From Staphylococcaceae bacterium UBA6286 (GTDB lineage Bacteria; Bacillota; Bacilli; Staphylococcales; Staphylococcaceae), in assembly GCA_002438305.1 (NCBI GenBank), contig DJUI01000110.1, positions 3,547 to 9,391 on the forward strand: DNA of 5,845 bases, given 5' to 3'. The position numbers were made by a program, and so were the translations under genes. The notes under the pieces are model-generated. The model made no database searches. It was not told the origin of the DNA and saw only the letters and a program-made list of their open reading frames with translations. The stretch's first letter is position 1. Each line of letters starts with the position of its first letter. Positions 1 to 5,678 of the stretch are shown piece after piece.

Positions 1-554
1 ACGTGATGGATGTGGTTCGACCGTATATATTGAACGACCGCATTCCTTATGTCATCGATCCTGTCATGGTCGCCAAAAGCGGTGATGATTTACTGGATGA
101 CGCCGGGAAAAGTGCCGTGCGTTATAAGCTGCTTGATGTAGCAACAGTTGCCACACCGAATCTACCAGAACTTGAGCGCATTTTGGAGATGACGATTGAA
201 ACGCGGGATGATATCGATCGTGCAGGACGACGTTTCATCAATGAAATCGGTTCGCAGGCAGTCGTCATTAAAGGCGGTCATATGGAAGGTGACGCAACTG
301 ATTATTTGTTCACTAAGCATGACTGTATCGTACTACCGGCCGAACGGACAGTTACCCGTCATACACATGGGACAGGGTGTACATTAAGTGCTGTGATTGC
401 AGCAGAACTGGCAAAAGGTCGTTCGATTGAAGCAAGTGTGCGGACAGCAAAAGCCTATATTACAAGTGCCATTCAACATGCACCAGGTCTTGGTCACGGT
501 AATGGCCCGGTCAACCATTTCAGTTATATGGAGGAAAGCAATCATGAGAATTAA
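1..554 (+). CDS. thiD: Hydroxymethylpyrimidine/phosphomethylpyrimidine kinase ThiD, 5'-truncated
   Basis: This is the C-terminal part of a ribokinase-fold HMP/HMP-P kinase, which phosphorylates 4-amino-5-hydroxymethyl-2-methylpyrimidine twice to HMP-PP in the cytoplasm for thiamine synthesis. The reading frame is open to the left edge; the first complete codon is at 3 and the true start lies outside. About 183 residues are visible of roughly 275 usual for the family, so about 90 N-terminal residues are missing. Visible motifs, counted from position 3, are IDPVMVAKSGDDLL (18-31), TPNLPE (51-56), VVIKGGH (87-93) and the anion-hole/active-site motif THGTGCT (121-127). The paralogous pyridoxine kinase PdxK shares this fold and some motifs, but the thiM-thiE context strongly favours ThiD. 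The gene ends inside the start of thiM, so the two are probably translationally coupled. No promoter or TPP riboswitch is visible here; either would lie upstream of the window. Confidence 0.95.
   Translation, partial: VMDVVRPYILNDRIPYVIDPVMVAKSGDDLLDDAGKSAVRYKLLDVATVATPNLPELERILEMTIETRDDIDRAGRRFINEIGSQAVVIKGGHMEGDATDYLFTKHDCIVLPAERTVTRHTHGTGCTLSAVIAAELAKGRSIEASVRTAKAYITSAIQHAPGLGHGNGPVNHFSYMEESNHEN
530..534 (+). promoter_or_regulatory. Ribosome binding site of thiM (decides its start)
   Basis: GGAGG lies 9 nt before the ATG at 544, inside the last codons of thiD. The thiM frame stays open upstream to an ATG at 397, but that region codes for ThiD in another frame. Only the ATG at 544 has this site and begins where the family's conserved N-terminus begins. 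Confidence 0.85.
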
Positions 555-1329
555 TGACGTAAGAAACGAGGCGCCGCTTGTCCTATGTATTACAAATGAT
601 GTCGTCAAAAACTTTACAGCTAACGGACTGCTTGCGCTAGGTGCAAGTCCGATAATGGCTGCTGATCCACAAGAACTGGATGAGTTGATACAGCACTGCG
701 GCGCGGTACTGATTAATATCGGCACTCTGTCAGCAGCAGTGATACCGTCAATCGAAACAGCCATCCAATCAGCAAACCGTCATGCGGTGCCTGTCGTGCT
801 GGATCCCGTCGCCTGCGGAGCTACAGCGTTCAGAAAGAACTTCTGTCTGAAACTGCTGCACCATTATGATATCAGTGTCATCCGCGGCAACGCATCAGAA
901 CTGCAGAGTCTGTTGTCAGCAGCTGAGATGAAAGGAACAGATAGTGATATGACTTTGAATACTTCAGCTATTGCCCGTGCAGCAGGACTGCATTTTAGTA
1001 CAGCTGTTGTCGTGACAGGCCGGGAAGATGCGGTTTGTGTCGATGGACAAGTGATGAAGCTTACAAATGGCACACCGATGTTAACAAAAGTGACAGGTGG
1101 CGGCTGCTTATTAGGGGCAATTGTCAGCGCTTTTATATATAATGAAGTTAAACCGACATTGTCAATGCTGACAGAGGCGGTTAGCTGGTATAATATAGCA
1201 GCTGAACGCGCAGAACAGCTGGATAATGGGACTCTGCCCGGGCATTTTCAAATGAATCTGCTTGATATGCTGCAGGACACAGGAGAAAATGACATAGTAG
1301 AGAATATGCGAGCGGAAGAAGTGAAGTAA
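544..1329 (+). CDS. thiM: Hydroxyethylthiazole kinase ThiM
   Basis: ThiM (EC 2.7.1.50) phosphorylates 5-(2-hydroxyethyl)-4-methylthiazole with ATP, giving the thiazole half of thiamine phosphate. It is a cytoplasmic, ribokinase-like salvage enzyme. The 261 residues match the usual family length of about 260-270. Visible motifs are PLVLCITNDVVKNFTANGLLALGASPIM (11-38, substrate side), LDPVACGAT (86-94), IRGNASEL (113-120), VVVTGRED (155-162) and the nucleotide/anion-hole motif VTGGGCLLGA (183-192). C188 in this last motif aligns with the active-site cysteine known from the Bacillus enzyme. Homologues I know usually read GTGC or GAGC where this protein has GGGC. The start at 544 is fixed by a GGAGG site and overlaps thiD by 11 nt; thiE begins directly after the stop. 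The last ten or so residues after the family core look like a nonconserved acidic tail. The assignment is secure. Confidence 0.96.
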   Translation: MRINDVRNEAPLVLCITNDVVKNFTANGLLALGASPIMAADPQELDELIQHCGAVLINIGTLSAAVIPSIETAIQSANRHAVPVVLDPVACGATAFRKNFCLKLLHHYDISVIRGNASELQSLLSAAEMKGTDSDMTLNTSAIARAAGLHFSTAVVVTGREDAVCVDGQVMKLTNGTPMLTKVTGGGCLLGAIVSAFIYNEVKPTLSMLTEAVSWYNIAAERAEQLDNGTLPGHFQMNLLDMLQDTGENDIVENMRAEEVK

Positions 1330-1971
1330 ATGTTTGATCGACAAATGCTGCAACTCTATTTTATTTGCGGAACGAATGATGTTCCAGATGGTGACATTGA
1401 ACGCGTGCTGACAGAAGCACTCAAAGCAGGTATTACGATGTTTCAGTTCAGAGAAAAAGGCGAAGGTGCGTTGACAGGTGAGGCGAAGAAACAGATGGCA
1501 TTGACACTGAAAGAACTGTGTCAGTACTACCAGGTCCCGTTCATTATTAATGACGACTGGGAACTCGCTGTCCATATTGATGCAGACGGCGTACATCTCG
1601 GCCAGGATGATCAGGATGTTAAGGAGGTCATCAATTATTTTCCGGACAAGATTATCGGATTATCAGTCAGTGACTTCCATGAATATGACCAGTCAGACCT
1701 TACGTATGTGGATTATATCGGTGTCGGTCCAGTCTATGAAACAAGCTCTAAAAGCGACGCAAAAAAACCAGGCGGTATCGAACTTATCCGCAAGATGCGC
1801 TTATACGATGAAGACATTCCGATTGTTGCCATCGGTGGTATTACAAATAAAAACTGCGAATTGATTTTAAAGGCAGGGGCTGATGGTGTATCGACGATTT
1901 CGTCCATCGCCAGAAGTCAAAATATTGAACAAGATGTGAAGGCATACTTGGATTATTATCAGAAAAACTGA
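1330..1971 (+). CDS. thiE: Thiamine-phosphate synthase ThiE
   Basis: ThiE (EC 2.5.1.3) is a TIM-barrel enzyme that joins HMP-PP (from ThiD) to thiazole phosphate (from ThiM), releasing pyrophosphate and giving thiamine monophosphate. The 213 residues are full family length. Visible motifs are TMFQFREKGEG (36-46, pyrophosphate-contacting Q-R-K), FIINDDWELA (71-80) and DADGVHLGQDD (84-94), whose aspartates sit where the family binds Mg2+. Further motifs are IIGLSVSD (108-115), DYIGVGPVYETSSKSDAK (128-145), IPIVAIGGIT (163-172) and KAGADGVSTISSI (181-193, phosphate-binding loop). The ATG follows the thiM TAA with no gap. A modest GAAGTGA ribosome site (1318-1324) lies inside the end of thiM, so translation probably depends partly on coupling. 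This is the last gene of the thi operon. No convincing terminator follows, so some read-through into yidC is possible. Confidence 0.96.
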   Translation: MFDRQMLQLYFICGTNDVPDGDIERVLTEALKAGITMFQFREKGEGALTGEAKKQMALTLKELCQYYQVPFIINDDWELAVHIDADGVHLGQDDQDVKEVINYFPDKIIGLSVSDFHEYDQSDLTYVDYIGVGPVYETSSKSDAKKPGGIELIRKMRLYDEDIPIVAIGGITNKNCELILKAGADGVSTISSIARSQNIEQDVKAYLDYYQKN

Positions 1972-1990
1972 GAATCGCTGTAGGAATAGT

Positions 1991-2018
1991 TTGATACAGT
2001 GCTGAAATATGATAAAAT
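1991..2018 (+). promoter_or_regulatory. SigA-type extended -10 promoter for yidC
   Basis: TTGATA (1991-1996), a 16-nt spacer and TAAAAT (2013-2018) preceded by TGA, the TGn extended -10 element. Transcription would start near 2025, giving a leader of about 29 nt that carries the GAGGTGA ribosome site (2043-2049) before the ATG at 2054. This promoter would let yidC be expressed independently of the thi operon. Confidence 0.6.
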
Positions 2019-2053
2019 AACCTCTATGTGAAAGAATACTACGAGGTGAAGAA

Positions 2054-2908
2054 ATGAAAAAAAAGGCACTACTGCCGTTATTATTCGGTATTATGATTTT
2101 TCTTGCAGGCTGTGATTACTCAAAAGAATCTAACCGAAATGGCTTTTTCTATGATACATTTGTTCTACCGCTTGACCACGTAATCCATTGGTTAGGTGCC
2201 AATATGGGACACAACTACGGTCTTGCGATCATCGTTATTACGTTAATTGTACGTCTGGCGTTGTTCCCATTCATGATGAAAACTTATAAGAATCAAAGCA
2301 TCATGAAAGAAAAAATGAACTTGATTCAGCCGCAGATGAAGGAAATCCAGGAGCGTGTCAAACGTGCACGTACGCAGGAAGAAAAAATGGCAGCCAATCA
2401 GGAAATGATGGCATTGTACAAAGACAATAACATCAATCCTTTGAATATGGGCTGTCTGCCGTTACTGATTCAGCTGCCGATCGTTACCGGATTATTCTAC
2501 GTACTGAAATATCCGTCAACGGGCGGTATTACTGAATATCCTCACTTCTTATGGTTCGAGCTGACAAAGACTGACCTGTTGATGACGATTATTGCAGGTC
2601 TTGTCTATGCACTGCAGGCTTATGTCTCTATGCAGAATATTCCTGATGAGCAAAAAGCTCAAATGCGGATCATGATGTTCATTTCACCGATCATGATCGT
2701 GTGGATGTCATTCATCTCACCTGCAGCATTGCCGTTATATTGGGCTGTCGGTGGATTGTTCCTCGTATTCCAGACTTGGTTAGGGAATAAGTTTTATAAA
2801 ACTAAAGTTCATGAAGAGATGAAACCATTAGTGGAAGCACATGAACAGAATCAAGCAAAAGCTGTGAAAAATACAACAGTTGCAGCTAAAAAGAAGAGAA
2901 AGAAATAA
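2054..2908 (+). CDS. yidC: Membrane protein insertase YidC/OxaA (lipoprotein type)
   Basis: YidC inserts and folds proteins in the cytoplasmic membrane, alone or with SecYEG. Residues 1-20 form a lipoprotein signal: basic MKKK, a hydrophobic core and lipobox LAGC with C20 as the predicted lipidated cysteine, typical of Gram-positive YidC. The YidC/Oxa1 core follows, with membrane segments at about 55-75, 132-152, 173-193, 205-222 and 224-243. R67 in IVRLALFPF matches the conserved arginine of the hydrophilic groove. Residues 76-125 form the charged cytoplasmic hairpin between the first two core helices. The motif NPLNMGCLPLLIQLPI (128-143) is a family hallmark. The tail is rich in lysine and ends KKKRKK, as in homologues that contact the ribosome. 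The 284 residues are normal length. The start has a strong GAGGTGA site. The gene has its own promoter and ends at a perfect hairpin. I cannot tell from sequence whether a second YidC exists elsewhere. Confidence 0.96.
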   Translation: MKKKALLPLLFGIMIFLAGCDYSKESNRNGFFYDTFVLPLDHVIHWLGANMGHNYGLAIIVITLIVRLALFPFMMKTYKNQSIMKEKMNLIQPQMKEIQERVKRARTQEEKMAANQEMMALYKDNNINPLNMGCLPLLIQLPIVTGLFYVLKYPSTGGITEYPHFLWFELTKTDLLMTIIAGLVYALQAYVSMQNIPDEQKAQMRIMMFISPIMIVWMSFISPAALPLYWAVGGLFLVFQTWLGNKFYKTKVHEEMKPLVEAHEQNQAKAVKNTTVAAKKKRKK

Positions 2909-2912
2909 TTTT

Positions 2913-2945
2913 AAACGACCTTCAAACTCAGTTTGAAGGTCGTTT
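2913..2945. terminator. Bidirectional rho-independent terminator between yidC and the HD-hydrolase gene
   Basis: A perfect 15-bp inverted repeat: AAACGACCTTCAAAC (2913-2927), loop TCA, GTTTGAAGGTCGTTT (2931-2945). On the + strand the stem runs into TTTCTT; on the - strand it runs into TTTAAAATTATTT. It starts 5 bases after the yidC stop and ends 1 base before the stop of the opposing gene, so it can serve both. Confidence 0.92.
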
Positions 2946-2946
2946 C

Positions 2947-3594
2947 TTAGTTGACAGGACGTTGAGATGAGTGCCATTCCTGCTTGAAGCGGTGAATGAA
3001 ATCTTCCATGTACTGCGTGCGTTCTTCAGCAAGACGTCTGCCTGTCTCAGTGTTCATTAAGTCTTTCAGCTTAAACAGCTTCTCATAGAAATGATTGATC
3101 GCCGTTGACGGTTCCCGGTAATTGACCTTGTACAACTCTCTGGGCGGAATATCAGGGTCATACATCGTATCTTTGAATGCACCGGCATACATAAATGTCC
3201 GTGCAATTCCGATGGCGCCGAGAGCATCGAGGCGGTCAGCATCTTGAACGACTTTTCCTTCCAGTGATTTCAGCTTACCGGCATTAACACCACCTTTGAA
3301 GCTGATATAGCGCAGTATATGACTGATGTCGTCACGGCTCTGCTGCTCAAGCTGGATGCTGTCAAAAAATGCTTCCAGGTCCTGCCACGCGGTCACTGGA
3401 TCAACGAGTTTGTCATCGACGGTATCATGAAGCAGAGCCGCCATTTCAACAATGAATAAATCAGCCTGTTCTTCTGAGGCGATAGCCAGTGCCATCCGGC
3501 GGACACGTTCAATATGACTGAAGTCGTGACCGGATGAATCACTCCCGTTAATCGTTTTGACATAGGCTTCAGTCGCTTGGATGATAGATGACAT
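2947..3594 (-). CDS. HD-domain metal-dependent phosphohydrolase (YedJ-like)
   Basis: This 215-residue cytoplasmic protein belongs to the HD superfamily of metal-dependent phosphohydrolases. The motif series is HDFSHIERV (23-31, with H27 as the first metal ligand), LLHDTVDD (54-61, the HD pair H56-D57) and VVQDADRLDALGAIGIAR (115-132, with D118 as the distal aspartate). The DADRLDALGAIG block resembles the subfamily that includes E. coli YedJ. That subfamily is believed to act on nucleotides or related phosphates, but the physiological substrate is not known, so I give no gene symbol. The ATG (3592-3594, - strand) has an AAAGGA site 8 nt upstream. A possible extended -10 (TGATAAAGT, - strand of 3621-3629) could drive it, but no good -35 was found. 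The gene converges on yidC across a shared terminator and diverges from the small ORF at 3693. Confidence 0.9.
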   Translation of the reverse strand: MSSIIQATEAYVKTINGSDSSGHDFSHIERVRRMALAIASEEQADLFIVEMAALLHDTVDDKLVDPVTAWQDLEAFFDSIQLEQQSRDDISHILRYISFKGGVNAGKLKSLEGKVVQDADRLDALGAIGIARTFMYAGAFKDTMYDPDIPPRELYKVNYREPSTAINHFYEKLFKLKDLMNTETGRRLAEERTQYMEDFIHRFKQEWHSSQRPVN

Positions 3595-3617
3595 TAAAAA
3601 AATCCTTTCTCAAATAG

Positions 3618-3646
3618 TTTACTTTATCAGCTGTCAGGAATATAAT
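3618..3646 (+). promoter_or_regulatory. SigA-type promoter for the small ORF at 3693, with an overlapping SigB-like match
   Basis: TTTACT (3618-3623), a 17-nt spacer and a perfect TATAAT (3641-3646). Transcription would start near 3653, about 40 nt before the start codon. The same bases also read GTTTAC (3617-3622), 13 nt, AGGAAT (3636-3641), which fits the SigB pattern GTTTWW-N13-15-GGGWAW with one mismatch per box. The SigA reading is the stronger; the SigB reading is only suggestive. Confidence 0.6.
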
Positions 3647-3680
3647 AAGCATTAAAAATATCTGAATATTCTAATAAATA

Positions 3681-3684
3681 GGAG
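3681..3684 (+). promoter_or_regulatory. Ribosome binding site of the 40-codon ORF
   Basis: GGAG within AGGAGTGAT (3680-3688). It is 5 nt before the ATG at 3690 and 8 nt before the ATG at 3693, so the second ATG is the better-placed start. Confidence 0.65.
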
Positions 3685-3692
3685 TGATCATG

Positions 3693-3815
3693 ATGCTGAC
3701 TACTTACACGTATCAATTGACACCTCACCAGAAGTTGGCCGCATTCAGCTTTTTAGCAGTTCATACTGTGTTCTTTCTGAACATCGCCTGTGATTTTATA
3801 TTTTTCCATATTTAA
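3693..3815 (+). CDS. Small single-pass membrane protein of unknown function (40 aa)
   Basis: I do not recognise this protein. The ORF encodes 40 residues (41 if the adjacent ATG at 3690 is used). The polar N-terminus ([12 protein letters not shown], 3-14) is followed by one hydrophobic stretch at about 15-38, rich in Phe, Leu, Ala and Ile, which predicts a single membrane helix. H24, N30, C33 and D34 lie within that stretch. Three things argue that it is real: a strong GGAG site at ideal spacing, a near-consensus SigA promoter with perfect TATAAT upstream, and an exact fit in the gap between two genes. It diverges from the HD-hydrolase gene and converges on cls. Its TAA (3813-3815) interlocks with the cls stop (3812-3814) in one TTAA, with no terminator between them. 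The hydrophobic segment and its place beside cls suggest membrane location; any link to cardiolipin synthesis is speculation. Confidence 0.7.
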   Translation: MLTTYTYQLTPHQKLAAFSFLAVHTVFFLNIACDFIFFHI

Positions 3816-5287
3816 AGTATCGGTGAGATCAAACGCGCAAAACCTTCTTTGAATTTGATCCATGTCGTGCGCTGACTGTAGATTTCTTCAGTCAGCTCAC
3901 TCGATACTTTGACATCTTCTTCGAATGTCTTTCTTACTTTTACAGCCATTTCGTGATTATACATAAACGCATTCACTTCAAAGTTCAAGTCAAAACTTCT
4001 GACATCCATATTTGCTGTGCCGACACTTGCTACTTCGTCATCGATGACAATAGTCTTGGCATGTAGAAAGCCATTCTCATAAATAAATACTTTGGCACCT
4101 GTGTTCAGCAGTTCTGCCACATTGGAATAAGTAGCCCAGTAGACGAATGGATGGTCGGGTTTATTTGGGATCATAATGTTGACATTGACACCTGAGAGTG
4201 CCGCGACTTTCAGAGAGTCGAGGAACGACTCGTCCGGTATGAAATAAGGAGTCTGTATATAGATTGATTTTTTGGCGTCGGCAATCATTTTCAAGTAACC
4301 GTATTTAATCTGCTGCCACTTATCATCCGGTCCACTGGAAGCGATCTGTATGCCGACGCTGCCATTACTTTTGACGTCGGGGAAGTATTCAGGTTTATTG
4401 GTCATGTAGTTACGGTTGGACTGCGAATTCCAGTCCAGCATGAACCTGAGCTGCAGCGCATTGACGGCATCTCCTTCAATACGAAGGTGCGGATCGCGCC
4501 AATAACCGAAGCGTTTATTAAACCCCAGATATTCGTCGCCGACATTGAACCCGCCGACATAGCCGATATGTCCGTCGATGACTACGATCTTTCTGTGGTT
4601 TCTGTTGTTCAATCTGAAATTAATCAGCGGCAGAATGGATGGAAAGAACGCTTCAACTTGTCCACCGAGCTTCTTGAATTGTTTGAACTTAGACAGTGTC
4701 AGTGTTCTTGAGCCCATGTCATCATACAATATTTTCACTTCTATGCCTTCTTTGAGCTTCTGTTCAAGAGCATCGATGATTTCGAGGCCGATTCCATCTT
4801 TCTTAAAGATATAGTATTGAAAGTGAACGTGATGCTTCGCTTCCAGAATGTCTTTGATCAGACGGTCAAATTTTTTGCGTCCGTCAGTGAACACATCTAC
4901 TTTGTTGTCAGTCGTCAAAAAAGCCGGCTGATTGATCAGCATCATCCTGATCATATCTTTGTGCTGCTCAATTTCTGCTGTCGGTTCATGCAGTAGATTT
5001 CTATCGAGGGCTGTAATCTGTTCGTTGATGATCGTTTCAAGAGCCACCTTGTCTTCTTCATCAAGTCTGAATAACTTTTGGCGCTGAATCTGGCGGCCGA
5101 ACAGCAAGTAGAGAATGAAGCCGGCAATCGGCAGAAAGAACAGCACAAGCAGCCATGCCCACGTAGAACTCGCCGCTCTATGCTCCAGAAAGATTAAGAT
5201 GAAGGCAAGAAATATATTAAAGATAAAAGCAATGAATAACAGCGTTGAGAAGATTTGAGGAAATTTCTGCGTCACGTAATCTATCAT
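3812..5287 (-). CDS. cls: Cardiolipin synthase (two HKD phospholipase-D motifs)
   Basis: Bacterial Cls joins two phosphatidylglycerol molecules into cardiolipin, releasing glycerol, at the cytoplasmic membrane. From the start at 5287 the protein has 491 residues, the usual size. Two N-terminal membrane helices (about 13-35 and 41-63) precede a PLD-like region (about 125 onward). HKD motif 1 is HRKIVVID (H231, K233, D238), followed by GGFN (245-248). HKD motif 2 is HAKTIVID (H409, K411, D416), followed by GTANMD (423-428). Both catalytic motifs are intact. An in-frame ATG 6 nt further upstream (5291-5293) would add two residues but lies only 2 nt from the AGGAG site, while the ATG at 5285-5287 lies 8 nt away, so I chose the latter. 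A perfect TATAAT lies just upstream. Staphylococci usually carry two cls genes; by position this resembles the cls2-type locus, but I would not fix the number from this window. Confidence 0.95.
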   Translation of the reverse strand: MIDYVTQKFPQIFSTLLFIAFIFNIFLAFILIFLEHRAASSTWAWLLVLFFLPIAGFILYLLFGRQIQRQKLFRLDEEDKVALETIINEQITALDRNLLHEPTAEIEQHKDMIRMMLINQPAFLTTDNKVDVFTDGRKKFDRLIKDILEAKHHVHFQYYIFKKDGIGLEIIDALEQKLKEGIEVKILYDDMGSRTLTLSKFKQFKKLGGQVEAFFPSILPLINFRLNNRNHRKIVVIDGHIGYVGGFNVGDEYLGFNKRFGYWRDPHLRIEGDAVNALQLRFMLDWNSQSNRNYMTNKPEYFPDVKSNGSVGIQIASSGPDDKWQQIKYGYLKMIADAKKSIYIQTPYFIPDESFLDSLKVAALSGVNVNIMIPNKPDHPFVYWATYSNVAELLNTGAKVFIYENGFLHAKTIVIDDEVASVGTANMDVRSFDLNFEVNAFMYNHEMAVKVRKTFEEDVKVSSELTEEIYSQRTTWIKFKEGFARLISPIL

Positions 5288-5295
5288 AGTCATCT

Positions 5296-5299
5296 CTCC
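5296..5299 (-). promoter_or_regulatory. Ribosome binding site of cls (decides its start)
   Basis: GGAG within AAAAAGGAGAG on the - strand. Spacing is 2 nt to the upstream ATG (5293) and 8 nt to the downstream ATG (5287), which favours the downstream start. Confidence 0.7.
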
Positions 5300-5314
5300 T
5301 TTTTGTTAGTGTCA

Positions 5315-5320
5315 ATTATA
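5315..5320 (-). promoter_or_regulatory. Candidate -10 box of the cls promoter, inside an inverted repeat
   Basis: A perfect TATAAT on the - strand, which would give a start near 5308 and a short leader carrying the AGGAG site. No good -35 box is found at 16-18 nt. The -10 sits within TGTCA-N8-TGACA (5310-5327), an operator-like inverted repeat, so activation or repression at this site is possible. Confidence 0.4.
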
Positions 5321-5398
5321 CATGACAATTCATTATTTTGAGCATTTTAATCCACTCACCTAATCCATTTACTTAATGAACATCATTTTTTCGAAAAA

Positions 5399-5458
5399 TT
5401 TACACAAATAGGTCCATAGTCTTATAGATAATGAGCAATAATTTGGGTAGAATATAAT
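5399..5458 (+). promoter_or_regulatory. Promoter region of the 44-codon ORF (candidate elements)
   Basis: Two partial signals are present. TTTACA (5399-5404), an 18-nt spacer and TATAGA (5423-5428) form one weak promoter. A perfect TATAAT at 5453-5458, without a good -35, would start transcription near 5465, just before the ribosome site. The surrounding gap (5288-5483) is AT-rich and also holds the palindrome TTTTTCGAAAAA (5387-5398). I cannot decide between the two promoters. Confidence 0.35.
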
Positions 5459-5483
5459 TATTAAAGAGACAGGAGAGATTATT

Positions 5484-5618
5484 ATGCCGAATACACAGGA
5501 CAAAATGAAGAACGTTGTGAATCTCTTATCTACGCTCGGAGTTAATATTTCAAAAACTAAGTCTAGATTAGAAGTAATGCGCACGCTGCCACATGTCGCA
5601 CCTGCCAAACTGAAATAG
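5484..5618 (+). CDS. Small basic protein of unknown function (44 aa)
   Basis: I do not recognise this protein. It has 44 residues: a polar N-terminus (PNTQDK, 2-7), a helix-prone segment MKNVVNLLSTLGVNISKTKSRLEVMRTL (8-35) with regularly spaced hydrophobic residues, and the short tail PHVAPAKLK (36-44). It carries eight Lys/Arg against two Asp/Glu, has no signal peptide and no stretch long enough for a membrane helix, so it is probably cytoplasmic or peripherally bound. Evidence that it is real: AGGAGAG (5471-5477) lies at ideal spacing (8 nt from GGAG to ATG), a TATAAT lies upstream, and a hairpin terminator follows 17 nt after the stop. It is divergent from cls and convergent with the rodA-like gene. 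A 79-codon frame on the opposite strand (5369-5608) overlaps it but lacks these signals. Confidence 0.75.
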   Translation: MPNTQDKMKNVVNLLSTLGVNISKTKSRLEVMRTLPHVAPAKLK

Positions 5619-5635
5619 AAATAGCCAAATAAAAC

Positions 5636-5678
5636 AGCTGACTCCTTTGAGAATTACTCGTGGAAGCCAGCTTTTTTT
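5636..5678. terminator. Terminator between the 44-codon ORF and rodA, stronger for rodA
   Basis: An imperfect inverted repeat pairs 5636-5646 with 5662-5672 and has an inner GAG/CTC pairing (5649-5651 with 5657-5659). Read on the - strand, the stem is 10 bp with two G-U wobbles and runs into TTTTATTT, just after the rodA stop. Read on the + strand, the two wobbles become A-C mismatches, leaving a 5-bp base plus short inner pairing, but a run of seven T (5672-5678) follows. It probably works in both directions, better for rodA. Confidence 0.72.

Noticed and set aside
1..60. Possible TPP riboswitch for the thi operon
   Set aside because: The window starts inside thiD, so any leader would lie outside; no riboswitch motif is visible between thiD, thiM and thiE.
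397..543. 49-codon upstream extension of thiM
   Set aside because: It lies inside thiD in another frame, shows no ThiM homology, and the GGAGG at 530-534 points to the ATG at 544.
384..764. 126-codon ORF on the - strand over the thiD-thiM junction
   Set aside because: It is antisense to conserved coding sequence and has no recognisable domain or start signals.
1162..1596. 144-codon ORF on the - strand across thiM and thiE
   Set aside because: It is a shadow of two well-conserved genes, with no ribosome site or family motifs.
3664..3671. GAATATTC palindrome in the leader of the small ORF
   Set aside because: It is eight bases in AT-rich DNA, expected by chance, with no extension of symmetry.
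4487..4814. Two + strand ORFs (74 and 78 codons) inside cls
   Set aside because: They are antisense to the conserved HKD-1 region of cls, overlap each other in different frames and lack ribosome sites.
5387..5398. TTTTTCGAAAAA palindrome upstream of cls
   Set aside because: It has no loop and is made of T and A runs, so it is a poor hairpin; in an AT-rich gap this is weak evidence for an operator.
5369..5608. 79-codon ORF on the - strand with hydrophobic content
   Set aside because: It is antisense to the 44-codon ORF and runs into the AT-rich promoter gap. No clear ribosome site precedes its start, and the hydrophobicity is explained by AT-rich codons.
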